This document shows, one piece after another, positions 45,437 to 57,187 of a DNA stretch of 64,000 nucleotides. The notes under the pieces were generated by a model, which was given only the letters and a program-made list of their open reading frames with translations, made no database searches and was not told the DNA's origin. The position numbers and the translations under genes are program-made. Source of the stretch: Mesorhizobium shangrilense (lineage in GTDB: Bacteria; Pseudomonadota; Alphaproteobacteria; Rhizobiales; Rhizobiaceae); NCBI RefSeq assembly GCF_040537815.1, contig NZ_JBEWSZ010000005.1, forward strand, positions 193,419-257,418. Reading direction: 5' to 3'. Each line of letters starts with the position of its first letter. The stretch's first letter is position 1.

Positions 45437-46327
45437 ATGAAATTTCTCTGGGATTCGGCGCTCGGCCTGCTGGTGGTCACCGGCGGCCTGCTCGGCCTGA
45501 CGCTGCCGTTCGGCAAGCTGGCGACGGCGGCCGGCGTTTCCGCCATGGCCTGGGCTTTCATCATCTCGGCCGGCGCCGGTGGCGTGCTTTTGGGCGCTCT
45601 CTTGTTGCGCGGACAGCGGATCGGGCTCACCCCACACAAATTACGCTATTTCTTCATCACCGCGGCGGTGTCCTACGCCGCTCCCAACCTCTTGATGTTT
45701 TCGGCCATTCCGCATCTTGGCGCCGGCTACACCGGCATCATGTTCACGCTGTCGCCGGTGATCACGCTGGTGTTTTCGATCCTGCTCGGCGTCCGGCGAC
45801 CCAACATGCTTGGCGTCATCGGCATCGCCGTAGGCTTCGTCGGCGCGGTCATGGTGGCGGTGACACGTGGCGAGGCCGGCCAGCCAGCCGATCTGTTCTG
45901 GGTGGCGATGGGCCTGCTGATCCCGGTCAGCCTTGCCGCCGGCAATATCTACCGCACCATCGACTGGCCTGAAGGCACCGGCCCGATCGAACTGGCCGTC
46001 GGCAGCCACCTGGCGTCGGGGGCGATGCTCCTCATCGGCATCCTGACCTTGCAGGGCGGCGGCTCACTTGGAGCCTTGGGCGCGGTGCCGCTGGTCGTCG
46101 TCGCGCAGGTGGCGTCGGCCTCGGCGATGTTCGCCTTCTTCTTCCGGCTGCAAGCGGTCGGCGGGCCCGTCTATCTCAGCCAGATCGGCTATGTGGCGGC
46201 CGCCGTCGGCCTGTTTTCAGGCACGATCTTCCTGGGCGAGCACTATCATCTGCTGACCTGGTCCGGCGCGGTGATCATCACCGCTGGCGTGTTCATCACC
46301 ACCAAGGCGCAAAGCCAGAAGGCCTGA
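45437..46327 (+). CDS. EamA/DMT family transporter
   Basis: A 296-residue membrane protein with ten predicted helices in two EamA repeats; the sequence SAIPHLGAGYTGIMFTLSP falls in the first repeat near residue 95. It probably exports a small metabolite or drug, since the divergent MarR regulator and the operator between them form a typical efflux control unit. The start is the ATG at 45437 (MKFLWDSALGLLVVTGG). It is convergent with ubiG, 3 bp between stops. Confidence 0.88.
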   Translation: MKFLWDSALGLLVVTGGLLGLTLPFGKLATAAGVSAMAWAFIISAGAGGVLLGALLLRGQRIGLTPHKLRYFFITAAVSYAAPNLLMFSAIPHLGAGYTGIMFTLSPVITLVFSILLGVRRPNMLGVIGIAVGFVGAVMVAVTRGEAGQPADLFWVAMGLLIPVSLAAGNIYRTIDWPEGTGPIELAVGSHLASGAMLLIGILTLQGGGSLGALGAVPLVVVAQVASASAMFAFFFRLQAVGGPVYLSQIGYVAAAVGLFSGTIFLGEHYHLLTWSGAVIITAGVFITTKAQSQKA

Positions 46328-46330
46328 TGC

Positions 46331-47080
46331 TCAGACGGAGCTCTTCTCCGCCAGCACCATGTAGTTGACGTCCATGTCTTTCGACCGGTGCCAGCGGTCG
46401 GCAAGCGGACTGTAGGTGACGCCGGAACGGTCGATGATGGTGAGGCCGGCACCGCCAAGCGCTCTTTCGAGTTCCTCCGGCCGCACCAGCTTGCCGAACT
46501 GGTGGGTGCCGCGCGGCAGCCAGCGCAGCACATATTCAGCGCCGATGATGGCCAGTCCCAGCGCCTTCAGCGTCCGGTTGATGGTGGCCACGAACATGAT
46601 GCCGCCGGGCCGCACCATCTCGCCGCACTTGGCCACGAACAGGTCGATGTCGGCGACATGCTCGACGACTTCCATGTTGAGGATGACATCGAATTTTTCA
46701 CCGGCGTCGGCCAAATCCTCGGCTGTCGTGGCGCGATAATCGACGGTCACCCCGGCTTCAGCAGCGTGCAGCCTGGCCACTTCGATGTTGGTGGCGGATG
46801 CGTCGGCGCCGACCACTTCGGCGCCAAGCCGCGCCATCGGCTCGCACAGCAAGCCGCCGCCGCAGCCGATATCCAGGATGCGCAGGCCCTCGAACGGCCT
46901 GGCCGCGCGTGGATCGCGGCCAAAACGCTCAGCCACCTGGTCGCGGATGTAGGAGAGCCGAACCGGGTTGAACTTGTGCAGCGGGCGGAATTTGCCGCTC
47001 GGATTCCACCATTCCGCTGCAAGGGCCGAGAAGCGCTCCACTTCTCCGGCATCGATCGTCGATCGTCGGGGCTCTGGCAT
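46331..47080 (-). CDS. ubiG: Bifunctional 2-polyprenyl-6-hydroxyphenol methylase / 3-demethylubiquinol 3-O-methyltransferase
   Basis: A 249-residue methyltransferase that carries out both O-methylations of ubiquinone synthesis. The SAM motif is DIGCGGGLL near residue 68, and the UbiG hallmarks [23 protein letters not shown] (seen in parts) and [14 protein letters not shown] are present. The start is the ATG at 47078-47080 with GGAGA upstream; seven more in-frame codons are possible. It is divergent from lysC, the usual rhizobial neighbour. Confidence 0.95.
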   Translation of the reverse strand: MPEPRRSTIDAGEVERFSALAAEWWNPSGKFRPLHKFNPVRLSYIRDQVAERFGRDPRAARPFEGLRILDIGCGGGLLCEPMARLGAEVVGADASATNIEVARLHAAEAGVTVDYRATTAEDLADAGEKFDVILNMEVVEHVADIDLFVAKCGEMVRPGGIMFVATINRTLKALGLAIIGAEYVLRWLPRGTHQFGKLVRPEELERALGGAGLTIIDRSGVTYSPLADRWHRSKDMDVNYMVLAEKSSV

Positions 47081-47467
47081 CAATGGTCTCCGGCGGGTCA
47101 AACATGTCGGAGCGCGATCAGCAAACCGGATGCCGCTTCGGCTGACCGCGCTCTGGTGGGTTAGGAAGTCGGGCGTAGGGAGATGAAAGTCAAGGCAACA
47201 GTTTCCAGCCAGGAGTGGATGCCGACAAAGCCGCGATTGCCGCCGCGCATCAAAAAGTCGTTATCCACAGCCTGGCCAAGGCGCGGCAATCGGTGTCGGC
47301 AAATCGCGGATTGCCGCTGCTCGCCCACGGTCCTTGCGAATGGTTCCTGTTTTGGCTAAGGAGGCCGCGCATTCTACGGCTGGCGTGAGCCCGACGTATC
47401 CTTCCCTTGTTTCGGGATTCCGCTTTTGGGCTGGGGTCCGGCATTCAGTCAAAGGCATTTCGCTTCC
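47081..47467. other. Intergenic region between ubiG and lysC
   Basis: A 387-bp gap between divergent genes. It holds two inverted repeats: AGCGCGATCAGC (47111-47122) with GCTGACCGCGCT (47141-47152), one mismatch; and GCGGCAATC (47283-47291) with GATTGCCGC (47309-47317). No reading frame in it looks real, and I see no lysine riboswitch. The two hairpins may be extragenic palindromes or leader structures. Confidence 0.55.
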
Positions 47468-48721
47468 ATGGCGCGCATCGTGATGAAATTCGGCGGAACC
47501 TCCGTCGCCGACATCGCCCGCATCCGCAATGTGGCGCGCCACGTCAAACGCGAGGTTGACGCCGGCCATGAGGTGGCGGTGGTTGTTTCGGCGATGGCCG
47601 GCAAGACCAATGAGCTGGTGGGCTGGGCGCGCGAAGCCTCGCCGATGCACGACGCCCGCGAATATGACGCGGTCGTCGCTTCCGGCGAACAGGTCACGGC
47701 TGGTCTTCTGGCGATCACCTTGCAGAACATGGGCGTGCATGCCCGTTCCTGGCAGGGCTGGCAGATTCCGATCAAGACCGACAACGCGCATGGCGCGGCC
47801 CGCATCCTCGACATCGACGGCGCTTTCCTGATCAAGCGCTTCGGCGAAGGGCAGGTGGCTGTCATCGCCGGCTTCCAGGGCATCGGCCCCGACAATCGCA
47901 TCGCCACGCTTGGCCGTGGCGGCTCCGATACAAGTGCTGTCGCCATCGCGGCGGCGGTCAAGGCCGATCGCTGCGACATCTACACCGACGTCGACGGGGT
48001 TTACACCACCGATCCGCGCATCGAGCCCAAGGCGCGGCGGCTGGCCAAGATCTCGTTCGAAGAAATGCTTGAAATGGCCTCGCTCGGCGCCAAGGTATTG
48101 CAGGTGCGTTCGGTCGAGCTTGCCATGGTGCACAGGGTGCGTACTTTCGTGCGGTCGTCCTTCGACGATCCCGATGCGCCCGGAATGGGGGATTTGCTCA
48201 ATCCTCCGGGAACGCTCATTTGCGACGAGGAAGAGATCGTGGAACAGCAGGTCGTCACCGGAATTGCCTATGCCAAGGACGAAGCGCAGATTTCGCTGCG
48301 CCGTGTCGGCGACCGCCCGGGCGTCGCGGCCGGCATCTTCGGGCCGCTGGCCGAGGCCAACATCAATGTCGACATGATCGTCCAGAACATTTCCGAGGAC
48401 GGTAAGCTGACCGACATGACCTTCACCGTGCCGTCCGGCGACGTCGACAAGGCGCTTGCCGTGCTTGAGCGCCTGAAAGCCTCGATCGGCTACGACGTCG
48501 TGCAGTCGGAAGCCGGCATGTCGAAGGTTTCTGTCATCGGCATCGGCATGCGCAGCCATGCGGGCGTCGCCGCCACTGCTTTCAAGGCGTTGGCTGACCG
48601 GTCGATCAATATTCGCGCCATCACGACTTCCGAGATCAAGATTTCGATCCTGATTGACGGTCCTTACACCGAACTTGCGGTTCGCACTTTGCATTCCGTC
48701 TACGGTCTGGATAAGCAGTAG
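47468..48721 (+). CDS. lysC: Aspartate kinase
   Basis: A 417-residue enzyme that phosphorylates aspartate, the first step to lysine, methionine and threonine. The kinase domain opens with MKFGGTSVAD (residues 6-15) and has LGRGGSDTSAVAIAAA near residue 150. Two ACT domains fill the C-terminal third and normally bind lysine and threonine for feedback control. The start is the ATG at 47468. The gene is followed by ptsP after 82 bp. Confidence 0.96.
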   Translation: MARIVMKFGGTSVADIARIRNVARHVKREVDAGHEVAVVVSAMAGKTNELVGWAREASPMHDAREYDAVVASGEQVTAGLLAITLQNMGVHARSWQGWQIPIKTDNAHGAARILDIDGAFLIKRFGEGQVAVIAGFQGIGPDNRIATLGRGGSDTSAVAIAAAVKADRCDIYTDVDGVYTTDPRIEPKARRLAKISFEEMLEMASLGAKVLQVRSVELAMVHRVRTFVRSSFDDPDAPGMGDLLNPPGTLICDEEEIVEQQVVTGIAYAKDEAQISLRRVGDRPGVAAGIFGPLAEANINVDMIVQNISEDGKLTDMTFTVPSGDVDKALAVLERLKASIGYDVVQSEAGMSKVSVIGIGMRSHAGVAATAFKALADRSINIRAITTSEIKISILIDGPYTELAVRTLHSVYGLDKQ

Positions 48722-48803
48722 CAGGACTTGAGTCAGTTGTTGCGTTTGTGCCGGTGCGCAGGGAAGCTGCACTGGCTCTAAACCCATTGGAGAAGAAGCC
48801 GCG

Positions 48804-51074
48804 ATGCGTGATACGGCCAGTGGCCCGCGCGTTTTGCTGAAACGGCTCCGCGAGCTCATGCAAGAGCCGCTGGAGCCGCAGGAGCGGCTTGACCGGATCG
48901 TGCGCGACATCGCCTCCAACATGGTCGCCGAAGTCTGCTCGCTCTACGTGCTGCGCGCCGATTCCGTGCTTGAACTCTATGCCACCGAAGGCTTGAATCC
49001 GAACGCAGTCCACCTGGCGCAATTGCGGCTGGGGCAAGGCCTGGTCGGCACCATCGCGGCCAGCGCGCGACCACTGAACCTTTCCAATGCGCAGGAACAT
49101 CCGGCCTTCGCCTATCTGCCGGAGACCGGGGAAGAGATCTACAATTCCTTCCTTGGCGTGCCGGTGCTGAGGGCAGGGCGCACGCTGGGCGTGCTGGTTG
49201 TCCAGAACAAGACAATGCGCCACTACCGTGACGATGAGGTCGAGGCGCTGGAAACGACGGCGATGGTCATCGCCGAGATGATCGCCACCGGCGACCTGGC
49301 TCGATTGACCCGGCCCGGCCTCGAACTCGACCTGCGCCGCCCCGTGAGCTTCACTGGCCTGTCCTTCAACGAAGGCGTCGGCCTTGGCCATGTCGTGCTG
49401 CACGAGCCGCGCATCGTCGTCACCAACCTGTTCAATGAGGACAGCGAGGAAGAAGTCCGCCGGCTTGAAACGTCGCTCGGCTCGCTCAGGCTTTCCATCG
49501 ACGACATGCTGGAGCGCCGCGACGTTGCCTTCGAGGGCGAGCATCGCCAGGTGCTGGAAGCCTATCGCATGTTCGCCAACGATCGCGGCTGGGTGCGCCG
49601 GCTGGAGGAGGCGATCCGCAACGGCCTGACAGCCGAGGCAGCCGTGGAGAAAGTGCAAAGCGACATGCGCGCGCGCATGCTGCACATGACCGACCCCTAT
49701 CTGCGCGAGCGGATGAGCGATTTCGACGACCTTGCCAACCGGCTGCTGCGCCAGCTGATGGGACGCGGGCCGGATGATGTCGCGGCTTCATTGCCGAAGG
49801 ACGCCATTCTCGTCGCTCGCTCGATGGGCGCCGCCGAACTGCTCGACTACCCCAGGGACAAGCTGCGTGGCGTGGTGCTGGAGGACGGTGCCGCGACCAG
49901 CCACGTCGTCATCGTGGCGCGCGCCATGGGCATTCCGGTCGCCGGCCAGATGAAGGGCGCCGTTTCCATGGCGGAAAACGGCGATGCGATCATCGTCGAC
50001 GGAGAAGAAGGCACGATCCATCTGCGTCCGCAGCCGGACCTAGAAGCGGCCTACGCCGAAAAGGTCCGCTTCCGCGCGCGCCGGCAGGAAGTCTACCGCG
50101 AACTGCGCAAGAAGCCGTCGGTGACCAAGGACGGCGTGCAGGTCGATCTGTTGATGAATGCGGGTCTCGCCGTCGACCTGCCGCAACTGGCCGAGGCCGG
50201 TGCGGCCGGCATCGGCCTGTTCCGCACCGAGCTGCAGTTCATGGTGGCATCGACGTTCCCTCGCGCCGAAGCCCAGGAAAAGCTCTATCGCGACGTGCTC
50301 GACGCGGCGCGGGGCAAGCCGGTCACTTTCCGCACCATCGACATCGGCGGCGACAAGGTGCTGCCCTACTTCAAGGGTTCCATCCAGGAGGAGAACCCGG
50401 CGCTCGGCTGGCGGGCGATCCGCCTGACGCTCGACCGGCCGGGTCTGCTCAGGACCCAGATTCGCGCCTTGCTCAAGGCCTGCGGCGGGCGCGAGCTCAA
50501 GCTGATGCTGCCGATGGTGACCGAGCTCGGCGAGATCGCCAGGGCGCGCGAGATCATCGACCGCGAAGTGCGGCACCTGTCGCGCTTCGCCCATCATCTG
50601 CCAACCAGCCTCAAGCTTGGCGCCATGCTGGAAGTGCCCTCGCTGCTGTTCCAGCTCGATGAGTTGATGCAGGCGGTCGATTTCGTCTCGGTCGGTTCGA
50701 ACGATCTGTTCCAGTTCGTCATGGCCGTCGATCGCGGCAACACGCAATTGTCCGACCGGTTCGACACGCTGTCGACGCCGTTCCTGCGCGTGCTCAAGCA
50801 GATCGCCGATGCCGGCGTGCGCAACCACACGCCGGTGACGCTGTGCGGCGAACTCGCCGGCAAGCCGATCTCGGCGATGGCGCTGATCGGCCTCGGCTAC
50901 CGTTCGATCTCGATGTCGCCGGCCTCGATCGGGCCGGTCAAGGCGATGCTAACGGAACTGCCGCTGGATGAACTGAAGGCTTTCTTCGACGACAACCTCA
51001 TGGCGCCAGCCCAGGGGCTGCCGATGCGGGCGCTGCTGCATGCCTTTGCCGACGACCGCTCCATTCCGCTATAG
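48804..51074 (+). CDS. ptsP: Phosphoenolpyruvate-protein phosphotransferase PtsP (EI-Ntr)
   Basis: A 756-residue first enzyme of the nitrogen-type PTS relay, which passes phosphate from PEP to NPr and EIIA-Ntr to regulate rather than to import sugars. An N-terminal GAF domain spans about residues 20-160. The EI core follows with the phosphorylated His near residue 366 in GAATSHVVIVAR, and the PEP-binding barrel has GIGLFRTELQFM and ALGWRAIRLTLDRP. In rhizobia the GAF domain senses glutamine. It is 9 bp upstream of prfA. Confidence 0.96.
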   Translation: MRDTASGPRVLLKRLRELMQEPLEPQERLDRIVRDIASNMVAEVCSLYVLRADSVLELYATEGLNPNAVHLAQLRLGQGLVGTIAASARPLNLSNAQEHPAFAYLPETGEEIYNSFLGVPVLRAGRTLGVLVVQNKTMRHYRDDEVEALETTAMVIAEMIATGDLARLTRPGLELDLRRPVSFTGLSFNEGVGLGHVVLHEPRIVVTNLFNEDSEEEVRRLETSLGSLRLSIDDMLERRDVAFEGEHRQVLEAYRMFANDRGWVRRLEEAIRNGLTAEAAVEKVQSDMRARMLHMTDPYLRERMSDFDDLANRLLRQLMGRGPDDVAASLPKDAILVARSMGAAELLDYPRDKLRGVVLEDGAATSHVVIVARAMGIPVAGQMKGAVSMAENGDAIIVDGEEGTIHLRPQPDLEAAYAEKVRFRARRQEVYRELRKKPSVTKDGVQVDLLMNAGLAVDLPQLAEAGAAGIGLFRTELQFMVASTFPRAEAQEKLYRDVLDAARGKPVTFRTIDIGGDKVLPYFKGSIQEENPALGWRAIRLTLDRPGLLRTQIRALLKACGGRELKLMLPMVTELGEIARAREIIDREVRHLSRFAHHLPTSLKLGAMLEVPSLLFQLDELMQAVDFVSVGSNDLFQFVMAVDRGNTQLSDRFDTLSTPFLRVLKQIADAGVRNHTPVTLCGELAGKPISAMALIGLGYRSISMSPASIGPVKAMLTELPLDELKAFFDDNLMAPAQGLPMRALLHAFADDRSIPL

Positions 51075-51083
51075 CATTTCATC

Positions 51084-52163
51084 ATGATCAACCTGCCCCG
51101 GGACCGCATGGATCAAGTCGTCAAGCGTTTCGAGATGCTCGAAGCGCAGATGTCGGCCGGGCCGGCGGCCGATGCCTATGTGAAGATGGCATCGGAATAT
51201 GCCGAGATCCAGGACATGGTCGCCAAGGTCCGGGCGCTGCGCTCGGCCGAACATGAGCAGGCCGACCTCGAAGCGATGCTTGCCGACAAGGGCACTGACG
51301 CCGAGATGCGCGCGCTCGCCGAAGCTGACCTGCCCGAGGTCGAGGAGCGCATCGAGCAATTGCAGAAGGACATCCAGATCCTGCTGTTGCCCAGGGATGC
51401 CGCCGACGACAAGAACGCCATTCTCGAAATCCGCGCCGGCACCGGTGGTGACGAAGCCGCCCTCTTCGCCGGAGACCTGTTTCGGATGTATGAGCGCTAC
51501 GCTGCGGAGCGCGGCTGGCGTTTCGAGACGGTATCAGCCAGCGATGGCGATGCTGGCGGCTTCAAGGAAATCATCGCCACCATCTCCGGCAGGGGCGTCT
51601 TTGCCCATCTGAAATTCGAGTCCGGCGTTCACCGCGTGCAGCGTGTGCCGGCGACGGAGGCCAGCGGGCGCATCCACACGTCGGCGGCGACGGTTGCTGT
51701 GCTGCCGGAAGCGGAAGAAGTCGACATCGATATCAGGGCCGAGGACATCCGCATCGACACGATGCGTGCTTCGGGTTCCGGCGGCCAGCACGTCAACACC
51801 ACGGATTCGGCTGTCCGCATCACCCATCTGCCAACCGGCATCATGGTGGTGCAGGCGGAGAAGTCGCAGCATCAGAACCGGGCGAAAGCCATGCAGATCC
51901 TGCGGGCGCGGCTCTATGACCTCGAACGCGGCAAGGCGGACGAGGAGCGCTCCGAATCGCGCAAGTTGCAGGTCGGTTCGGGCGATCGCTCGGAGCGCAT
52001 CCGCACCTATAATTTTCCGCAGGGCCGGGTCACCGACCACCGCATCAACCTGACGCTCTACAAGCTCGACCGGGTGATGATGGGCGAGCTCGACGAAATC
52101 ATCGACGCGCTGCTTGCCGATCACCAGTCGAAGCTGCTCGCCGATATCGGCATCGATGGCTGA
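51084..52163 (+). CDS. prfA: Peptide chain release factor 1
   Basis: A 359-residue factor that recognises UAA and UAG stop codons. The peptidyl-tRNA hydrolysis motif GGQ is at residues 233-235 in [15 protein letters not shown]; its glutamine is the target of PrmC, encoded next. The coiled N-terminal domain and the PCRF region [18 protein letters not shown] are also typical. It starts 9 bp after ptsP and overlaps prmC by 8 bp. Confidence 0.97.
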   Translation: MINLPRDRMDQVVKRFEMLEAQMSAGPAADAYVKMASEYAEIQDMVAKVRALRSAEHEQADLEAMLADKGTDAEMRALAEADLPEVEERIEQLQKDIQILLLPRDAADDKNAILEIRAGTGGDEAALFAGDLFRMYERYAAERGWRFETVSASDGDAGGFKEIIATISGRGVFAHLKFESGVHRVQRVPATEASGRIHTSAATVAVLPEAEEVDIDIRAEDIRIDTMRASGSGGQHVNTTDSAVRITHLPTGIMVVQAEKSQHQNRAKAMQILRARLYDLERGKADEERSESRKLQVGSGDRSERIRTYNFPQGRVTDHRINLTLYKLDRVMMGELDEIIDALLADHQSKLLADIGIDG

Positions 52164-53022
52164 TCATCTGCCGGAGGCGCTGGGGCCGTTGCTGCGAGCG
52201 GCGCGGGCGCGCCTGGACGCCGCAGCGCTGGACAGTCCGAATCTCGACGCCAGGCTGATCGTCGAGCATTTCTCCGGCACGACCCGCACGCAGGCCATTG
52301 CGGATCCCATGCGGACCGTGGATCCCAGGGCGATTGCCGAGATTGACGCTGCCCTGAAGAGGCGGACCTCCGGAGAGCCGGTGCATCGCATCCTCGGCTA
52401 TCGCGAATTCTACGGGCTGCGGCTGTCGCTGTCGCCGGAGACGCTGGAGCCACGGCCGGATACCGAAACGCTGGTCGAGGCAGTGCTGCCTTTCGCCAAG
52501 GCAACAGCAAGAGAAGGCGCATGCCGCATCCTCGACCTGGGAACCGGTACAGGCGCCGTCGCGCTGGCGCTGCTGTCGGCCGTTCCCGAGGCCATCGCGA
52601 CCGGCGTCGATGTTTCGGAGGGGGCGCTGGCGACAGCAAGCCGCAATGCGGAAAGATTGGGTTTCGCCAGCCGGTTCAAGGCACTCAGATCCGACTGGTT
52701 CGCAAAAGTTTCCGGCCGGTACCATGTAATTGCCGCAAACCCTCCCTACATACCATCTGAAGATATCGAAAATCTGCAGGACGAGGTCCGCGATTTCGAT
52801 CCTCGCCTGGCCCTTGATGGCGGCGTGGATGGTCTTGGTCCCTACCGGATCATAGCAGCGGAGGCTGCGGGTTTTCTGGAAGCTGAAGGTAGGGTCGCGG
52901 TCGAGTTCGGCCATACGCAACGCAACGAGGTTACGGAAATATTCTCCGCCGCCGGCTACAGGTTGGCGGGGGCGTTTTGCGACCTCGGTGGAAATGACAG
53001 GGTTCTGGTCTTCGAACTGTGA
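52156..53022 (+). CDS. prmC: Peptide chain release factor N5-glutamine methyltransferase
   Basis: A 288-residue enzyme that methylates the GGQ glutamine of release factors. The N-terminal helical domain is followed by a SAM fold with [13 protein letters not shown] and the substrate motif NPPY at residues 195-198. The ATG at 52156 overlaps the prfA stop by 8 bp, so enzyme and substrate are translationally coupled. The N-terminal codons upstream in frame belong to prfA. Confidence 0.95.
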   Translation: MADHLPEALGPLLRAARARLDAAALDSPNLDARLIVEHFSGTTRTQAIADPMRTVDPRAIAEIDAALKRRTSGEPVHRILGYREFYGLRLSLSPETLEPRPDTETLVEAVLPFAKATAREGACRILDLGTGTGAVALALLSAVPEAIATGVDVSEGALATASRNAERLGFASRFKALRSDWFAKVSGRYHVIAANPPYIPSEDIENLQDEVRDFDPRLALDGGVDGLGPYRIIAAEAAGFLEAEGRVAVEFGHTQRNEVTEIFSAAGYRLAGAFCDLGGNDRVLVFEL

Positions 53023-53334
53023 AAGCCCTGATGCGGTGCAAAAAAAGCGCTTGGCAATGCCGGGGAATGCGGCTAGGGTCGCCTTAACCGGATGAGACGA
53101 AGCAGGCAGTGCTCTTAGCGATTCGGTCTTCCTTAGAAATAGCTGCCTTCTTGCGCAAACGACGCCAAGCTTCGTGCGGGAATCGTCCGGCAAGTGATGT
53201 AACCGGAACAGGATGACACGTGGCGCCAACGCAATCGATGCGGGCGAACGCCGGTGAAGAAACGAAACGGTTGGCTGCATGAGCGCCTCCGTCCGTGAAG
53301 AGTCTTTCGAAAATTTCAAAATGAAGAGAGTTTG
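53023..53334. other. Leader region upstream of the DUF4167 gene
   Basis: A 312-bp gap. It holds one good promoter (53051-53079) that would leave a leader of about 250 bases before the ATG at 53335. I see no clear terminator for prmC and no reading frame of note. The long leader is unusual for a housekeeping gene and could be regulated. Confidence 0.5.
53051..53079 (+). promoter_or_regulatory. Sigma-70-type promoter of the DUF4167 gene
   Basis: TTGGCA at 53051-53056 and TAGGGT at 53074-53079 are 17 bp apart. The -10 element is a modest match but common in alphaproteobacteria. The predicted RNA start lies near 53086. Confidence 0.5.
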
Positions 53335-54231
53335 ATGAGGCCCCAACAGCAGAACAGGCGCATGCGCGGTCGCAACAACAATGGCGGCGGCGGTGGCAAC
53401 AATAACAATAATAACAACAACAACCGCAAAGGGCCCAATCCCCTGACGCGCAACTACGAGAGCAACGGCCCGGACGTGAAGATCCGCGGATCGGCTCAGC
53501 AGATCGCCGAAAAATACGCCACCCTTGCCCGTGATGCGCAAAGCTCCGGCGACCGGGTCATGGCGGAAAACTATCTCCAGCACGCCGAACACTACAATCG
53601 CATCATCGCTGCCGCACAGGCGCAGATGCCGATCCAGAACGTCCAGCAGAATCGCGACGATTTTGATGATGACGGCGATGAGGATCGTGATGAGTTCGAC
53701 AATGGTGGCAACAACAGCAATGTCACCGACACCTCCTCTCCCGTGGTCAATCATGGCGCCGGTCCCCAGCCGGTGATCGAAGGCACGCCGGCTGAACTGG
53801 CATTGAATCCGGAAAACGGCCGCGGCAATGGCGGGCGTGACAACAATGGCGGGCGCCATCGTGATCGCCGCCCCAATGGCGGCTATGGCCAGAATGGTCA
53901 GCGCGAGCAAGGTGATCAGCGCGGCGAACAGAACCGGCGCAATGATGCGCCTGTGCAGGCGGAGGCCGCGCCTGTCGCGGAACCTGTCTCCGTGCCGGAG
54001 CCCGCACCGCAGTTCGATAATTTTTCACCGGCAGCTCTTGCCGCCCAGGCGGAACTGAACGAGGCGGCTGCCGAAACCGGCGCCGTGCGCCGCCCAAGGC
54101 GTCCACGCCGTCCGCGTGTCAGCGCCGACCAGGCGGGCGGCGGTGACGACAATGCAGCCGCCGGCGAGGCCGGTGCAGCGCCGACCGAAGGCGCCGATGC
54201 GGAACCGACGGCGGTCACCGTCGAGAACTGA
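53335..54231 (+). CDS. DUF4167 family RNA-binding-like protein
   Basis: A 298-residue protein. The N-terminus is Arg/Asn/Gly-rich with a run of nine Asn at about residues 21-29, then the conserved DUF4167 block SAQQIAEKYATLARDAQSSG and MAENYLQHAEHYNRI at residues 45-90. The rest is disordered, with Asp/Asn-rich, Arg/Gly-rich and Pro/Ala-rich stretches and a basic RRPRRPRRPR segment near residue 250. Function is unproven; the basic repeats suggest nucleic acid binding. The ATG at 53335 follows GAGAG; an upstream TTG adds one residue. Confidence 0.85.
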   Translation: MRPQQQNRRMRGRNNNGGGGGNNNNNNNNNRKGPNPLTRNYESNGPDVKIRGSAQQIAEKYATLARDAQSSGDRVMAENYLQHAEHYNRIIAAAQAQMPIQNVQQNRDDFDDDGDEDRDEFDNGGNNSNVTDTSSPVVNHGAGPQPVIEGTPAELALNPENGRGNGGRDNNGGRHRDRRPNGGYGQNGQREQGDQRGEQNRRNDAPVQAEAAPVAEPVSVPEPAPQFDNFSPAALAAQAELNEAAAETGAVRRPRRPRRPRVSADQAGGGDDNAAAGEAGAAPTEGADAEPTAVTVEN

Positions 54232-54254
54232 TCGGACAATTTTGGACTATCGAG

Positions 54255-54285
54255 CGGCGGAGAGAAATCTCCGCCGTTTTTGTTT
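54255..54285 (+). terminator. Terminator after the DUF4167 gene
   Basis: A perfect 9-bp stem, CGGCGGAGA / TCTCCGCCG, with a GAAA tetraloop, followed by TTTTTGTTT. It starts 23 bp after the stop codon and should separate this gene from clpB. Confidence 0.92.
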
Positions 54286-54316
54286 GCGCGGGCATGGAAT
54301 ATCATGCGCCTGCAGT

Positions 54317-54346
54317 CTTGAGGGACCGTGATTTGCGCACCATATC
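54317..54346 (+). promoter_or_regulatory. RpoH-type heat-shock promoter of clpB
   Basis: CTTGAG at 54317-54322 and CCATATC at 54340-54346 are 17 bp apart, fitting the rhizobial RpoH pattern CTTGAA-N16/17-CCATNT. Transcription would begin near 54354, giving a leader of about 84 bases before clpB. Confidence 0.7.
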
Positions 54347-54356
54347 AGCGTCAACT

Positions 54357-54381
54357 GGATCCGGCTCGAATGAGCGGATCC
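54357..54381 (+). promoter_or_regulatory. Hairpin at the start of the clpB leader
   Basis: GGATCC-GGCTC (54357-54367) pairs with GAGC-GGATCC (54372-54381), leaving one bulged base and a GAAT loop. It falls at the predicted 5' end of the transcript, well before the GGAAGGAG ribosome site, and could protect the message or take part in temperature control. Confidence 0.45.
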
Positions 54382-54437
54382 GTCACCACAATCTGATCCG
54401 GTGCCGCAAAGCGGGCCGGTGATGGAAGGAGACAGAT

Positions 54438-57044
<2,607 letters not shown>

Positions 57045-57047
57045 TCA

Positions 57048-57128
57048 ATGCATGTCGACCAAAAGTGACACCGGTTTTGGGACCACGACATGCATAAGAA
57101 CAAAGATCTGAAGCGCGTCGCGCTTTAG
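57048..57128. repeat. Rhizobiales-type intergenic mosaic repeat
   Basis: ATGCATGTCG (57048-57057) is inverted as CGACATGCAT (57086-57095), with an inner AAAA/TTTT pair around CCGG. It is followed by AAGCGCG-T-CGCGCTT near 57111-57125. I recognise this as the kind of palindromic mosaic element scattered in rhizobial intergenic regions; the name RIME is from memory. Confidence 0.6.
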
Positions 57129-57129
57129 A

Positions 57130-57168
57130 ATGCCGCGCGTCCAGTCCAGTCTGGACGCGCGGCATTTC
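57130..57168 (+). terminator. Terminator after clpB
   Basis: A perfect 15-bp stem, ATGCCGCGCGTCCAG / CTGGACGCGCGGCAT, with a 6-nt loop, followed by TTCATAC. It lies about 85 bp after the clpB stop and just before the YjbR gene. The weak T tail means some read-through is possible. Confidence 0.75.
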
Positions 57169-57187
57169 ATACAAGAGGTGGGCGCGG

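Noticed and set aside
47081..47467. A lysine riboswitch before lysC
   Set aside because: None of the conserved lysine-riboswitch core sequences could be seen, and the dyads present are too simple.
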